Assembly: GCF_900101335.1 (NCBI RefSeq) | Contig: NZ_FNKA01000003.1 | Location: forward strand, 1 to 64,000 | Direction of reading: 5' to 3' | Length of the DNA stretch: 64,000 bases | Source: Quadrisphaera sp. DSM 44207 | Lineage (GTDB): Bacteria; Actinomycetota; Actinomycetes; Actinomycetales; Quadrisphaeraceae | Shown here: positions 17,334 through 29,862 of the stretch, piece after piece | How positions within the stretch are numbered: position 1 is the stretch's first letter | Layout of the letters: the number at the start of each line of letters is the position of its first letter | Position numbers and translations under genes: made by a program | The notes under the pieces: generated by a model | The model's database searches: none | The model's input: the letters and a program-made list of their open reading frames with translations, nothing else | Told to the model about the DNA's origin: nothing

Positions 17334-18282
17334 GCACCTGATCGGCAAGCAGCACGCCACCGCGAGCTTCTCCGCAGCGCACCCGCCGGTCCTGCGCGTC
17401 GTCGCCGGCGCCGGCGACCGGATCACCGTCGAGACCGACGACGAGGCCTACGCCCAGATGGAGGCGACCCGGGACCTGGCCGCCGTGACGGCGACCCTGA
17501 ACCCCGTCACCGGGCCCGTCTTCGTCGAGGGCGCCGAGCCGGGGGACGCCCTCGCCGTGACGGTCCACGACATCACCCCCGGCGAGCAGGGCTGGTCGGT
17601 CTACCTGCCCGGCGTCGGCGCGCTGGCGCGCCCGATGGGCGAGGAGATGTTCGTCCGGCGCATCCCGCTGCGCGACGGCCGCGCCCACCTGGCGCAGGGC
17701 CTGGCCGTGCCCGTGCGCCCGATGATCGGCTGCATCGGGGTCGCCCCGGCGAGCAGCGAGGCGTCCACGGTCATGCCGTCCTACCCCACCGGCGGCAACA
17801 CGGACCTGACCGACGTCGCCCCCGGTGCCACCGCGTACCTGCCGGTGCAGGTCGAGGGCGCGCTGCTCTCGATCGGGGACCTGCACGCGGTGATGAGCCG
17901 CGGGGAGTCCTCCTTCGTGGCGATCGAGGTCGCCGGGACGGCGACGGTCAGCGTCGACGTCGTCAAGGGCCTGCACCTGCGCGCCCCCCGGGTCGACACC
18001 GGGCGCGAGGTCGTCTGCGTCGGGCTGGGGGACCCGGTGCAGGCGTCGATCACCGCCGCGTACGAGGACCTGTTCGCCCACCTCGTCGACGAGCGCGGCT
18101 GGGACCGCGGCGACGCCTACGTGGCGATGAGCGCCGAGGCGCACACCGAGCTCGGGGGTCCCACCGGCTCACGGGTGCCGGACCCGCTGCACCCCCTGAC
18201 CCCGGTCGGCGCCGTCACGCTGGCGCGGATGGCGCACGAGGTGGTCGACGCCCTGGCCACCCGCCCGGCCCGGCGTCCCTGA
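17326..18282 (+). CDS. Acetamidase/formamidase family amidohydrolase
   Basis: The 318-residue protein belongs to the FmdA/AmdA family, which hydrolyses formamide or acetamide to the acid and ammonia. Family segments are VEGAEPGDALAV, the central MIGCIGVAP followed by PTGGNTDLTD, and LLSIGDLHAVMSRGE carrying predicted metal/catalytic residues. The GTG start overlaps the transporter stop, indicating one transcript with the APC permease. Together they suggest uptake and use of an amide or amine as nitrogen source, releasing formate beside a formaldehyde-oxidising module that also yields formate. The exact substrate is inferred. Confidence 0.88.
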   Translation: MAEHLIGKQHATASFSAAHPPVLRVVAGAGDRITVETDDEAYAQMEATRDLAAVTATLNPVTGPVFVEGAEPGDALAVTVHDITPGEQGWSVYLPGVGALARPMGEEMFVRRIPLRDGRAHLAQGLAVPVRPMIGCIGVAPASSEASTVMPSYPTGGNTDLTDVAPGATAYLPVQVEGALLSIGDLHAVMSRGESSFVAIEVAGTATVSVDVVKGLHLRAPRVDTGREVVCVGLGDPVQASITAAYEDLFAHLVDERGWDRGDAYVAMSAEAHTELGGPTGSRVPDPLHPLTPVGAVTLARMAHEVVDALATRPARRP

Positions 18283-18359
18283 GGAGCAGCTGCCTGTCAG
18301 CGCCGGCACGCGCAGGAGGCCGTGCTCGTGCTGGCAGGAGGTGCGGCCGGCGGCGCCGG

Positions 18360-18365
18360 TAGGCT
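18360..18365 (+). promoter_or_regulatory. -10 box TAGGCT for leaderless cysS
   Basis: TAGGCT is followed by exactly 6 nt and then the cysS GTG. No ribosome site is present. Confidence 0.55.
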
Positions 18366-18371
18366 CGGGCG

Positions 18372-19820
18372 GTGACGCTGCGCCTGTACGACACCGCCAC
18401 CGCCGCGGTGCGTGACTTCACCCCGCTGCAGCCGGGGCGGGCGGGCGTCTACCTGTGCGGGGCCACCGTGCAGGCGCCGCCGCACATCGGCCACCTGCGC
18501 TCCGGCGTCGCGTTCGACGTCCTCACCCGGTGGCTGGAGACCGGCCACGGGCTCGCGGTCACCTTCATCCGCAACGTCACCGACATCGACGACAAGATCC
18601 TCGCGAGGTCCGCGGAGGCGGGCGCGCCCTGGTGGGCGTGGGCGTACACGCACGAGCAGGCGTTCACCGCCGCCTACGACGCCGTGGGCGTGCGGCGCCC
18701 GACGTACGAGCCGCGCGCGACCGGGCACGTGCCGGAGATGGTCGAGCTGGTGCAGGTCCTCCTCGAGCGCGGGCACGCCTACGCCTCCTCGGGCGAGGGC
18801 GCCGCGGCCGGTGACGTCTACTTCGACGTCCGCTCCTTCCCCCAGTACGGCTCGCTGACGCACCAGCGCCTCGACGACATGGCCCCCGCCGAGGACGCCG
18901 ACCCGCGCGGCAAGCGCGACCCGCGCGACTTCGCGCTGTGGAAGGCGCACAAGCCCGGGGAGCCGGAGTCGGCGTCCTGGCCGACGCCGTTCGGGCGCGG
19001 GCGCCCCGGCTGGCACCTGGAGTGCTCGGCGATGGCGCGCCGGTACCTCGGCGACGCCTTCGACGTCCACGCCGGCGGCCTGGACCTGCGCTTCCCCCAC
19101 CACGAGAACGAGCAGGCGCAGTCGCGCGCCGCGGGCCTGCCCTTCGCCGCGTACTGGCTGCACAACGGCTGGGTGACGCAGGGCGGGGAGAAGATGAGCA
19201 AGTCGCTCGGCAACTCCCTGGTGGTCTCCACCGTGCTCGAGCGCACCCGGCCGCTGGCGCTGCGCTACTACCTCGGCTCGGCCCACTACCGCTCGGCGCT
19301 GGAGCACTCCCCGGAGTCCCTCGCCGAGGCCGAGGCCGCCGTCGGGCGCGTGGAGGCCTTCCTCGAGCGCGGGGCGCGGTGGCGCGGCGCGACGGCCTCC
19401 GAGGAGCTGCCGACCGCGTTCCGCGCCGCCATGGACGACGACCTCAACGTGCCGGCGGCCCTCGCCGTCGTGCACGAGACCGTGCGCGCCGGCAACGCCG
19501 CGCACGACGCGCGGGACGACGACGCCGCCTACGCCGCCTGGGTGGCGGTGTGGAACATGACGGACGTGCTCGGGGTGAACCCGATGCACCCGCACTGGAG
19601 CGCCGGGGAGCGCGACACCGCGGCGCTGGCGGCGCTCGACGCGCTCGTGCGGGCGCAGCTGGCGGCCCGCGCCGACGCGCGGGCGCGCCGCGACTACGCG
19701 AGCGCGGACGCCGTGCGCGACGCCCTCGCCGCTGCTGGGATCGCCGTCGAGGACACCCCCGACGGCGCCCGCTGGACCCTCGCCCCCGCCCGGGGCGTCG
19801 ACGTGGCTGGGAGGTCCTGA
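18372..19820 (+). CDS. cysS: Cysteinyl-tRNA synthetase
   Basis: The 482-residue class I synthetase charges tRNA-Cys. It has the zinc/cysteine-binding CGATVQ near residue 29, the HIGH motif as [14 protein letters not shown] and FPHHENE for metal and adenylate binding, and [11 protein letters not shown] as the KMSKS loop. Length and the presence of a C-terminal anticodon-binding half separate it from MshC, the mycothiol-pathway paralogue of about 410 residues. The GTG follows a TAGGCT box by 6 nt. It is followed one base later by rlmB, as in other actinobacteria. Confidence 0.94.
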   Translation: MTLRLYDTATAAVRDFTPLQPGRAGVYLCGATVQAPPHIGHLRSGVAFDVLTRWLETGHGLAVTFIRNVTDIDDKILARSAEAGAPWWAWAYTHEQAFTAAYDAVGVRRPTYEPRATGHVPEMVELVQVLLERGHAYASSGEGAAAGDVYFDVRSFPQYGSLTHQRLDDMAPAEDADPRGKRDPRDFALWKAHKPGEPESASWPTPFGRGRPGWHLECSAMARRYLGDAFDVHAGGLDLRFPHHENEQAQSRAAGLPFAAYWLHNGWVTQGGEKMSKSLGNSLVVSTVLERTRPLALRYYLGSAHYRSALEHSPESLAEAEAAVGRVEAFLERGARWRGATASEELPTAFRAAMDDDLNVPAALAVVHETVRAGNAAHDARDDDAAYAAWVAVWNMTDVLGVNPMHPHWSAGERDTAALAALDALVRAQLAARADARARRDYASADAVRDALAAAGIAVEDTPDGARWTLAPARGVDVAGRS

Positions 19821-19821
19821 G

Positions 19822-20904
19822 ATGGCCGGCAACTCCGCGCGCCGCGGCGCCGTGCGCAAGCCCGGGTCGAAGAAGGGCGCGACCGTCGGCACCGGCGGCA
19901 AGAACCGCCGGTCCCTGGAGGGTCGCGGCCCCACGCCCCCGGCCACCGAGCGCACGGGGCACCCCGCCGCGCGGCGCGCCGCCGCGGCGGAGCGCCGCGC
20001 GGCGAGCGGCTCCGGCCGCTCCGGCGGCTCCGGCGGCGGCGGCGGTGGCGGTGGCGGCCGCGGTGGCTCCGGCGGTGGCGGCGGTGGGGGCCGCGGCGGC
20101 GGGGGACGCGGTGGCGGTCGCGGCGCGGGCGGGCGCGCCTCCTCGGCGGAGGCGGTGGCCGGGCGCAACTCCGTGGTCGAGGCGCTGCGGGCGCACGTGC
20201 CGGCCACGGCGCTGCACGTCGCGGCCCGCATCGACACCGACGACCGCGTGCGCGAGGCCCTGAAGACGGCGTCCGCGCGCGGGCTGCCGGTGCTGGAGAC
20301 CACGCGCGGCGACCTGGACCGGATGACGGACGGCGCGATCCACCAGGGCCTCGTGCTGCAGGTTCCGCCCTACGAGCACGCCAGCCTCGACGACCTGCTC
20401 GCCCGGGCGGCCGACGCCGGCCAGGAGCCGCTCGTCGTCGCCCTCGACGGCGTGACGGACCCGCGCAACCTCGGCGCCGTCGTCCGCTCCGCCGCCGCGT
20501 TCGGCGGGCACGGCGTCCTCGTGCCCGAGCGCCGCTCGGTGGGCATGACCGCGGCGGCGTGGAAGACGTCCGCGGGCGCGGCCGCGCGCGTGCCCGTGGC
20601 GCGCGAGACCAACCTCACCCGGGCGCTGGAGGCCGCCCAGCGCGCCGGCTGCGCGGTCGTCGGCCTCGACGCCGACGGCGACGTCGCGCTGCGCTCGGAG
20701 GACCTCGCGCGGGTCGCCGACGGCCCGCTCGTGCTCGTCGTCGGGTCGGAGGGCAAGGGCCTCTCGCGCCTGGTGCGCAGCACCTGCGACCTGGTCGCCT
20801 CGATCCCGATGGCCGGGCCGGTGGAGTCCCTCAACGCCGGCATCGCCGCCGCGGTCGCCCTGTACGAGGTCGCCAGCCGCCGCGCGGAGGCCGACCGGCG
20901 GTGA
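19822..20904 (+). CDS. rlmB: 23S rRNA (guanosine-2'-O-)-methyltransferase RlmB/TrmH with RGG-like amino-terminal region
   Basis: The 360-residue SPOUT enzyme methylates ribose of a peptidyl-transferase-loop guanosine. A basic N-terminus leads into a Gly/Arg-rich segment (62-105), then an L30e-like substrate-binding domain (about 108-185) and the knotted catalytic domain with [25 protein letters not shown] and [21 protein letters not shown]. The usual SLNVS is SLNAG here. The Gly-rich stretch is mostly G with interspersed R, resembling eukaryotic RGG boxes and much longer than linkers in most homologues. The start ATG follows cysS by one base. Confidence 0.92.
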   Translation: MAGNSARRGAVRKPGSKKGATVGTGGKNRRSLEGRGPTPPATERTGHPAARRAAAAERRAASGSGRSGGSGGGGGGGGGRGGSGGGGGGGRGGGGRGGGRGAGGRASSAEAVAGRNSVVEALRAHVPATALHVAARIDTDDRVREALKTASARGLPVLETTRGDLDRMTDGAIHQGLVLQVPPYEHASLDDLLARAADAGQEPLVVALDGVTDPRNLGAVVRSAAAFGGHGVLVPERRSVGMTAAAWKTSAGAAARVPVARETNLTRALEAAQRAGCAVVGLDADGDVALRSEDLARVADGPLVLVVGSEGKGLSRLVRSTCDLVASIPMAGPVESLNAGIAAAVALYEVASRRAEADRR

Positions 20905-20907
20905 CCG

Positions 20908-20934
20908 CTCAAGGCGCCGCCGGGCGGCGCCGAT
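20908..20934 (+). promoter_or_regulatory. Sigma-28 (FliA/WhiG)-type promoter CTCAAG-N15-GCCGAT before the first GGDEF-EAL gene
   Basis: CTCAAG at 20908-20913 and GCCGAT at 20929-20934 are separated by exactly 15 nt. The GCCGAT -10 element is the hallmark of flagellar-type sigma factors. An identical architecture precedes the second GGDEF-EAL gene. It also argues that translation starts downstream at a GTG, not at the ATG inside the -10 element. Confidence 0.6.
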
Positions 20935-20983
20935 GCACCCGGTCGGGGCGCGCCGCCGGGGCTGCGCGGAGCGGGGGTGTGCC

Positions 20984-22792
20984 GTGGCAGCGTCGTCCTT
21001 GCGCCTGTGGCGCACCGGCCGCTGGTCCGCGCTGACGACCCCTCCCGCCGTGGCCACGCCCCGCGTCATCGCCCTGTGCACGGGCCTGATGTACGTGGTC
21101 GGCGGCCTCGTGGCGTGCGCGACCACCCTCGTCGAGGGCCGCCCGGGCCGCGACGAGGGCGTGCTGCGCCTCATCGCCGTCACGGGGTTCGCCATCGGCG
21201 TCGCCGTCCTGCTCTCCCGGGGCTGGCGCTCGCGGTGGGCGGACCACGCCAGCGTGCTCGGCGGCACCGCCATGGTCACCTGGGGCGTCACGGTCTCCGG
21301 CGGCGGGACGTCGGCGCTCGGCTACGCCGCCCTCTACGTCCTCGTCGTCGTGGACGCGTTCTTCTTCTTCTCCTGGCCCCTGGCGCTCGCGCACCTGCTC
21401 GGCGTCCTGCTGCTCGGCGGCGCCGCCCTGGCGTCCCAGTCCTTCGTCGGGCCCGACGCGCTCGTCATGGGCGGCGGCACGGTCGTGATGTGCTCGGCCA
21501 TCGTCGGGTGGCTCGTGCGGGCGACCGCGGCGGCCGAGCAGGACCCGCTGACCGGCCTCGTGAACCGCCGCGGCCTGGAGCGGCGCCTGCAGGAGGCGAT
21601 CGCGCACGCCGAGCGCGGCGGGCCCGGCCTCGCCGTGGCGCTGGTGGACCTCGACCGGTTCAAGTCCGTCAACGACGCCGAGGGCCACGGCGCCGGCGAC
21701 CGCCTGCTGCGCTCCGTGGGGCGCGGGTGGGCCGGGTGCGTGCCGCCCGGCGCCGTCCTCGGCCGCTGGGGCGGCGACGAGTTCGCCCTGCTGCTGTCCG
21801 GCGGCACGGGCGCGGAGGCCGCGCGCGTCGTGGACGAGCTGCGCGCCCAGCTGCCGCCGGGGCGCACCTGCTCGGCCGGCACCGCGGAGTGGGAGGCCGG
21901 GGACTCCGCCTCCCTGCTCACCGCGCGCGCCGACGCCGCGCTGTACCAGGTCAAGCGCACGGGGCGGGGCCGCACGAACGAGCACGCCAGCGCCGTCGCC
22001 GACGGGCGCGCGGTGCGCGCCGGCCTCGAGCGCGGCGAGTTCGAGGTGCACCTGCAGCCGGTCGTGGACCTCGCCGCCGGGGCCGAGGTCGTGGGCGCCG
22101 AGGCGCTCGTGCGCTGGCGCCACCCCGAGCGCGGCCTCGTGATGCCCTCGGAGTTCCTGCCCCAGGCGGAGCTGAGCGGCGTCGTCCTCGACGTCGGCCG
22201 CTGGGTGCTCGCCACCTCGTGCCGCCTCGCGGCGTCCTGGCCCCTGCGCGCGGACGGCACCCACCGCGTCGTCAACGTCAACGCCTCCGGCCGCGAGCTG
22301 GAGCAGCCGGGCTACGCCGCCGGGGTGCGCCAGGCCCTCGCCGAGGCCGGGCTGCCGCCGCGCGCCCTCGTCCTCGAGATCACCGAGGGCGTCCTGGACC
22401 TGGAGTCGCCCACCGTGCTGGCGTGCCTGGCGGAGCTGCGCGAGCTCGGGGTGCGCGTGGCCATCGACGACTTCGGCACCGGCTTCTCCAGCCTCTCGCG
22501 CCTGGGCCGCCTCGACCTCGACGTCCTGAAGGTCGACCGCTCCTTCGTCGCGGCCATCCGGCGCGCGGACGGCGAGGCGCCCCTGGTGGCCGCGATCCTC
22601 GCCCTGGCCCGCGCCCTGGAGATGGACGTCGTCGCCGAGGGCGTGGAGACGTCCGAGCAGGCGGAGTGGCTGCGCCGCAACGGCTGCCGGGACGCCCAGG
22701 GCTACCTGTTCTCCCGCCCCGTGCCCGCCGCGGAGTTCGCCCTCCTGCTCGAGGCTCAGGCCGGGCGGTCGGTGGAGACCGCCGGCACCTGA
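20984..22792 (+). CDS. Membrane-bound c-di-GMP turnover protein with GGDEF and EAL domains
   Basis: The 602-residue protein has about five to six N-terminal membrane spans (about 25-180) as a probable sensor. A diguanylate cyclase domain with intact GGDEF (about 263-267) and a phosphodiesterase domain with EALVRW (Glu373) and IDDFGTG follow. Both active-site motifs look intact, so it could make, degrade, or switch between making and degrading c-di-GMP. A start at 20984 (GTG, purine-rich GGAGCGGGGG upstream) is preferred because the sigma-28-like -10 element covers the earlier ATG. Control by a flagellar-type sigma would tie it to motility or spore release. Its 3' end overlaps the convergent DUF4032 gene by 37 nt. 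Confidence 0.92.
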   Translation: MAASSLRLWRTGRWSALTTPPAVATPRVIALCTGLMYVVGGLVACATTLVEGRPGRDEGVLRLIAVTGFAIGVAVLLSRGWRSRWADHASVLGGTAMVTWGVTVSGGGTSALGYAALYVLVVVDAFFFFSWPLALAHLLGVLLLGGAALASQSFVGPDALVMGGGTVVMCSAIVGWLVRATAAAEQDPLTGLVNRRGLERRLQEAIAHAERGGPGLAVALVDLDRFKSVNDAEGHGAGDRLLRSVGRGWAGCVPPGAVLGRWGGDEFALLLSGGTGAEAARVVDELRAQLPPGRTCSAGTAEWEAGDSASLLTARADAALYQVKRTGRGRTNEHASAVADGRAVRAGLERGEFEVHLQPVVDLAAGAEVVGAEALVRWRHPERGLVMPSEFLPQAELSGVVLDVGRWVLATSCRLAASWPLRADGTHRVVNVNASGRELEQPGYAAGVRQALAEAGLPPRALVLEITEGVLDLESPTVLACLAELRELGVRVAIDDFGTGFSSLSRLGRLDLDVLKVDRSFVAAIRRADGEAPLVAAILALARALEMDVVAEGVETSEQAEWLRRNGCRDAQGYLFSRPVPAAEFALLLEAQAGRSVETAGT

Positions 22793-24084
22793 GGGGCGCG
22801 CTCGGCGGGCGGGACCACCGGCAGCGGGCCGGTGGGGGAGACCGCGGTCATCTGGCCCGTGCCGGTCACGAGCACGGCCGCCTCGTCGGGGCGGTGGCGC
22901 AGCACCCCATCGACGTAGCTCTGCACCGCCTCCGAGAGCGGCACGTCGCGGCCCAGCTGCTCCGAGCGGTACCACCGGTGCTCGAGGACCTCGTGGAAGA
23001 CCTCCGCGGGCTCCAGCTTGCGCCGCAGCTCGCGCGGCACCACCCGCACCACCGGCTCGAAGACGCTGGTCAGCCAGTCGTGGGCGACGATCTCCTCGTC
23101 CTCGCCCTGGCGGTCGGTCGCGGCCCGGTAGCCGTCGAGGTCGTTGAGCAGGCGCCGCGCCTGGTTCTGCTGCACGTCCAGGCCCGTCAGGCGCAGCAGC
23201 CGCCGCGAGTGGTGCCCGGCGTCGACGACCTTCGGCTGGATCTGCACCATCGCGCCGCCGACGTCGGTGCTGATCGCCAGCTCCCCGACGTCGAAGCCGA
23301 GGTCGTTCAGGCGCTGGATGCGCGCCTGCACGCGCCAGCGCTCACCCTGCTCGAAGGACTCCAGCTCGGTCAGCTCCGTCCACAGCGACCAGTAGCGCTC
23401 GACGATGTGGGAGGCGACGGCCACCGGGTCGACGTCCTCGTCGAGGTACTCGCCGGCCTGCAGGTCCATCAGCTCGCCGGCGATGTTCGTGAACGCGACG
23501 TCGAGGTCGTACTCGCGCTGGCCGTCCGAGAGCCGGTCGTGCAGCTCCCCGGTCTCGGCGTCGACGAGGTACGCCGCGAACTCGCCGGCGTCGCGGCGGA
23601 AGAGGGTGTTCGACAGCGACACGTCGCCCCAGAAGAAGCCCGTCAGGTGCAGGCGCACCAGCAGCACGGCGAGGGCGTCGACGAGCCGGCGGGCGGTGTC
23701 GGGCTGCAGCGAGCGGCTGAACAGCGCCCGGTACGGCAGCGAGAACTGCAGGTGCTGGGTGACCAGGGCGGGGTCCATCTCCGCGCCGCCCGGGGTGGTG
23801 CGCCCGGAGACGACGGCGACCGGGCTCACGCAGGGGACGTCCAGGCGCTTGAGGAGGCGCAGCAGCTCGTACTCGCGGCGGGCGAGGGACTCGCTGATCT
23901 CCTTGACGGCGAGCACGCGCCCCGACAGGCGCACGAAGCGCACGACGTGCCGGGAGATGCCCCGGGGCAGCGCGGCGAGGGTCTCGGCGGGCCAGTCCTC
24001 CAGGGGCAGCTGCCACGGCAGGTCCGGCAGCGCGAGCGCGGCCGGGTCCGTGGTCGCTGCGGTGATCTGCAGGGACGGCGCCAT
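22756..24084 (-). CDS. DUF4032 / kinase-fold (LPS-kinase-like) protein
   Basis: The 442-residue protein resembles actinobacterial DUF4032 proteins. A kinase-like catalytic-loop motif [18 protein letters not shown] (about 150-168) contains the HxxGFxWGDxSxxN pattern of lipopolysaccharide/aminoglycoside kinase-fold enzymes, and [11 protein letters not shown] could supply the second metal ligand. The C-terminal 200 residues form the DUF4032-specific part, with a low-complexity Pro-rich tail. GGAGG is spaced 9 nt from the ATG at 24084; the ATG three codons earlier abuts that site, so 24084 is preferred. Substrate and role are unknown. Confidence 0.78.
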   Translation of the reverse strand: MAPSLQITAATTDPAALALPDLPWQLPLEDWPAETLAALPRGISRHVVRFVRLSGRVLAVKEISESLARREYELLRLLKRLDVPCVSPVAVVSGRTTPGGAEMDPALVTQHLQFSLPYRALFSRSLQPDTARRLVDALAVLLVRLHLTGFFWGDVSLSNTLFRRDAGEFAAYLVDAETGELHDRLSDGQREYDLDVAFTNIAGELMDLQAGEYLDEDVDPVAVASHIVERYWSLWTELTELESFEQGERWRVQARIQRLNDLGFDVGELAISTDVGGAMVQIQPKVVDAGHHSRRLLRLTGLDVQQNQARRLLNDLDGYRAATDRQGEDEEIVAHDWLTSVFEPVVRVVPRELRRKLEPAEVFHEVLEHRWYRSEQLGRDVPLSEAVQSYVDGVLRHRPDEAAVLVTGTGQMTAVSPTGPLPVVPPAERAPQVPAVSTDRPA

Positions 24085-24116
24085 GGGCAGCATCCTCCCA
24101 CCGCCGGGCGCGGCGG

Positions 24117-24191
24117 AGGGGGCGCACCGCGCAGGCGGTGCGCCCCCTCTCGCGGCGGCGGCCGGTCGGGTTGGTCGGGCCGGCCGCCGCC
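24117..24191 (-). terminator. Two hairpins downstream of the MsiK-like ATPase gene
   Basis: A 12-bp stem (24154-24165 with 24180-24191) lies next to the stop, followed by a 14-bp stem (24117-24130 with 24135-24148). Together they should end the ATPase transcript before the co-oriented DUF4032 gene. Confidence 0.75.
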
Positions 24192-24196
24192 TGCGC

Positions 24197-25279
<1,083 letters not shown>

Positions 25280-25424
25280 GGTGTGTCCTCCCACCGGCAG
25301 GAACGTGCCGGACGATCCGAGTGAGGGGCCTGCGCGGGCCGGGCGGCGCGCGCAGAGGACGCGGCGACCGTCGGGACGCCGGTGTCCGCGATGGAGTCTG
25401 CCCCATGCGGCGCGGCGCGGGAAG

Positions 25425-25508
25425 CCCGGCGCGGCAGGCCCGGCGCGGCAGGCCCGGCGCGGCAGGCCCGGCGCGTCAGGTCCGGCGCGTCAGGCCCGGC
25501 GGGAGAGC
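25425..25508. repeat. 14-nt tandem repeat (about 6 units of CCCGGCGCGGCAGG) at the end of otsB
   Basis: Units start at 25425, 25439, 25453, 25467, 25481 and a partial one at 25495. Units 1-3 are identical; 4 and 5 carry point changes. The array starts in the intergenic gap and runs across the otsB stop codon. Confidence 0.85.
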
Positions 25509-26253
25509 AGGTGCTGCAGCAGGACGGCGACCGCCTCGGGGTCGGGCACGCGGTACGGCGCAGCGGTCTCGCCCGGGCCGACCTTGACCGGCACGTCGCC
25601 CGCGGCGGTGTCGAGGACGGCGAAGGCGTCCTCGTCCGTGACGTCGTCCCCGGCGAACAGGGCGGCGTCGACGCCGAGGCGGGAGCGCAGGGCGGCGACC
25701 GCGCTGCCCTTGTCGGCGTCGACCACCGACAGCTCCACGACCTCCTTGCCCCGCATCGCGCGCACCCCGGGCAGCGTCGCCGGCCCCGTCAGGGCCGCCG
25801 CGGTCGCCTCCGCCGCGACGTCCGGGCTGGCGCGCCGGGTGTGCAGGACCGCGCCGGCGGGCTTGCGCTCGAGCGCGGTGCCCTCGTGGGCCGCGACGAC
25901 CGCCCCCAGCCCCTCGACGACCTGCGCGAGCAGGGCCTCCTGCTCGGCGCTCAGCTCCAGCACCGCGCCGGCGACCTCCGCGCCGTGGCTGGCGACGAGC
26001 ACCGCGGACGGCGGCGGGTCGGCGACCGCCCGCAGGCTCTCCAGCGAGCGGCCGCTGACCAGGGCCACCGTGACGCCGTCCGCCGCGGCCAGACCGGCCA
26101 CCGCGGCGGCGGAGGCCGGCAGCGGCCGCGCGTCGCCCGGCTGGGCCACGATGGGCGCCAGGACGCCGTCGAAGTCGAGGGCGACGAGCACGGGGGAGCG
26201 GGCGGCGAAGGCCTCCAGCGCGGTGAGCAGCGACGGGTCGAGCGCCGGCGCGG

Positions 26254-26257
<4 letters not shown>
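25490..26257 (-). CDS. otsB: Trehalose-6-phosphate phosphatase
   Basis: The 255-residue HAD-superfamily enzyme dephosphorylates trehalose 6-phosphate. Catalytic motifs are DFDGVLAPI (DxDG, nucleophile Asp), the motif II Ser in LVSGRSLE, and [10 protein letters not shown] (motif IV, metal-binding). Its GTG overlaps the otsA stop (GTGA), so the pathway's two steps are co-translated. A GGAGG site precedes the GTG. The C-terminal [10 protein letters not shown] ends inside a 14-nt tandem-repeat array, which makes the last residues likely to vary between strains. Confidence 0.93.
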
Positions 26258-27732
<1,475 letters not shown>

Positions 27733-27763
27733 GCGCGCCCCTCCCGTCGGGATCCGACTCGTC

Positions 27764-27769
27764 AGCCTA
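27764..27769 (-). promoter_or_regulatory. -10 box TAGGCT of otsA
   Basis: The minus-strand TAGGCT lies about 31 nt before the otsA GTG. The 88-nt gap to the divergent protein kinase gene therefore carries both promoters. Confidence 0.45.
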
Positions 27770-27808
27770 GTGATCGGGCGCGCGACGGCATCCCGAGCGC
27801 GCTCCGCG

Positions 27809-27814
27809 TACGGT
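27809..27814 (+). promoter_or_regulatory. -10 box TACGGT for leaderless protein kinase gene
   Basis: TACGGT is followed by 6 nt and the ATG. There is no ribosome site. Confidence 0.5.
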
Positions 27815-27820
27815 GGCGGC

Positions 27821-29695
27821 ATGCACGGCGCAAGCCCCTCGCGGCTGGGCCCGTACCGGCTGCTGCACGTCATCGGCGGCGGTGGCATGGGCGTCGTCCA
27901 CCTGGCGGTGGACCCGCAGGGGCGCGCCGTGGCCGTCAAGGTGCTGCGGCCCCACGTGGCCGCCGACCCCAGCGCGCGGCACCGCCTGGCGCGCGAGGTC
28001 GACACCCTGCGCCGGGTGCGCTCGCCGCACGTCGCTGAGGTGCTGGACGCCGACCCGGACGCCGAGCCGCCCTACCTCGTCACCCAGTTCGTGCCCGCGC
28101 CGCCGCTGGACGCGCACGTGGAGGCCGTCGGGCCGCTGGCCGGGGCGGACCTCGCGCGCCTCGGCCTGGGCCTCGGGGACGCCCTGGCCGCGATCCACGA
28201 CGCGGGCGTGGTGCACCGCGACCTCAAGCCCGGCAACGTCCTCGTCTCCGACGGCGACCCCGTCGTCATCGACTTCGGCATCGCCCAGATCGCGGACGAC
28301 GTCCGGCTGACCAGCACCGGGCTCGTCATGGGCACCCCCGGCTACCTCTCGCCCGAGGTGCTGGACGGCGGTGCGGTGACCGTCTCGGCCGACTGGTGGG
28401 GCTGGGCCGCCGTGCTGGCCTTCGCGGCCACGGGGCGCCCGCCGTTCGGCACCGGGCCGGCCGAGGCCGTGCTCAGCCGGGTGCGGCGCGGCGAGGCCGA
28501 CCTGGACGGCGTGCCCGCACCGCTCGCGCCCGTGCTCGCGGCGGCCCTGCGTCCGGACCCCGCCGACCGCCCGACGCCGCGGCGCCTGCGCGAGGCGGTG
28601 CAGGCGCTGCCCGCCGCCGTGCCCGCGTCGTCCGTGCCCGCGTCGTCCGCGCCCGCGGCGTCCGAGCGCGCCCACCCGGACGAGGAGGACCGCACCCGGG
28701 TCGTCGCGGTGCCGGCGGGCGCAGCGGGTGCGGTGACGACACCGCTGCTGCGCGGCGGCGCCGGGTGGGACGAGCGCGACGACCCGGACGCCACCACGCA
28801 GGTCCCGGCGTCGACGGCGCCGCTGGCGGCGGGCTCCGGCGCGGGGGCCGCCGGTGCCGCGGCCACCCGGCCGGTGCCCGCGGCGACGCAGCCGGTGGCG
28901 ACCGGCGCGCCGTCCCCGGCGGCGGCCACGACGCAGCTGCCGGCGGGGACGGCCGGTGCCCCCGCGCAGGCCGCCGTCCCCGCGCCGCCGCCGGCGCCCG
29001 CGGTGCCCTGGGGCCCCGGCCCGTACGCGGGCCACCCGGTGCCCGGCGGCTACGGCGCGCCGGCGTGGCCGCACGAGCAGGGCGCGCTCGCGCCGCCGGC
29101 CCGGCGCAGCGGCACCCTCGCGGCGCTGCTGCTGGCCCTGGTCGTGAGCGCGGCGGTCGCGCCCCTCACGACGGCGATCCTCGCCGCGCTCCTCGGGGTG
29201 GCGGCCCGCACCGTCGACCGCGTCGCCGGGGCCGCTGCCCGCCGCCGCTTCGAGCGGGGGCCGCGCCGCTCCGACGGCGCGCTGACCGCCCTGGGCGTCC
29301 CCGGGCACCTGCTCGCCGCGCTCCTGACGTCGGTGCCGGCGCTGCTCCTGCCCGCGCTCGTGGGCGTCAGCGTCGCGGCGCTCGTCGGCTGGGCCGTCGA
29401 CCCGGCCACGGCGGTCGCGCCCGGCCAGTCCCTGCCGCTGGCCGCCGGCGCCGCGGCCGCCGTCCTGACCGCGTGGTGGGGCCCCGGGTCCGCCTCGCTG
29501 CGCTCGGGGTCGCGCCGGATCGTGCGCGCGGTGGCGCCCGGGCCCGTCGGCGCGCAGGTCGCCGTCGCCGTCCTGGTGCTCGTCGCGCTCGCGGCGGTGC
29601 TCGTCGTGCTCGGCAACCAGGGACAGCCGGACTGGAGCCCGCTGCCGGCCTCGCCGCTGCCCGCGGGAGCGGCGCTGGGGTCGTTCCCGACCTGA
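27821..29695 (+). CDS. Serine/threonine protein kinase with multi-span membrane C-terminus
   Basis: The 624-residue Hanks-type kinase has a P-loop GGGGMGVV, Lys40 in VAVKVL, the catalytic loop HRDLKPGN (Asp134), DFG (Asp151) and an APE-like SPE. A low-complexity linker (about 270-420) rich in Ala/Pro/Thr contains repeated ATQ/TTQ sites, possibly autophosphorylated or FHA-docking. The C-terminal 200 residues hold four to five hydrophobic segments rather than the single span plus PASTA domains of PknB, so it may be a membrane-channel-like or lipid-sensing kinase. The ATG is 6 nt after a TACGGT box. Confidence 0.88.
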   Translation: MHGASPSRLGPYRLLHVIGGGGMGVVHLAVDPQGRAVAVKVLRPHVAADPSARHRLAREVDTLRRVRSPHVAEVLDADPDAEPPYLVTQFVPAPPLDAHVEAVGPLAGADLARLGLGLGDALAAIHDAGVVHRDLKPGNVLVSDGDPVVIDFGIAQIADDVRLTSTGLVMGTPGYLSPEVLDGGAVTVSADWWGWAAVLAFAATGRPPFGTGPAEAVLSRVRRGEADLDGVPAPLAPVLAAALRPDPADRPTPRRLREAVQALPAAVPASSVPASSAPAASERAHPDEEDRTRVVAVPAGAAGAVTTPLLRGGAGWDERDDPDATTQVPASTAPLAAGSGAGAAGAAATRPVPAATQPVATGAPSPAAATTQLPAGTAGAPAQAAVPAPPPAPAVPWGPGPYAGHPVPGGYGAPAWPHEQGALAPPARRSGTLAALLLALVVSAAVAPLTTAILAALLGVAARTVDRVAGAAARRRFERGPRRSDGALTALGVPGHLLAALLTSVPALLLPALVGVSVAALVGWAVDPATAVAPGQSLPLAAGAAAAVLTAWWGPGSASLRSGSRRIVRAVAPGPVGAQVAVAVLVLVALAAVLVVLGNQGQPDWSPLPASPLPAGAALGSFPT

Positions 29696-29862
29696 CCCCG
29701 GCGTGGGCGCCCTCCTCGGCGCGCGGGGGAGGGGAGTGCGTTCCGGGCGAGGCCGACACCGGGTGGGGTCTGCGGCGCGAGCCTGTGGACGCACGGGCGG
29801 CGCCACCCGGACGGCGGTGCGCTGCCGGCCCGCGCCCGGGTGCGGTGCCTACCCTGGAGGAC

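Noticed and set aside
20978-20986. Two overlapping GTG starts for the first GGDEF-EAL gene and an ATG at 20933
   Set aside because: The ATG is inside the predicted sigma-28 -10 element and would be upstream of the transcription start, and only the 20984 GTG is in the right frame with a purine-rich site in front.
25425-25508. CRISPR array
   Set aside because: Units are 14 nt without unique spacers and no cas genes are nearby.
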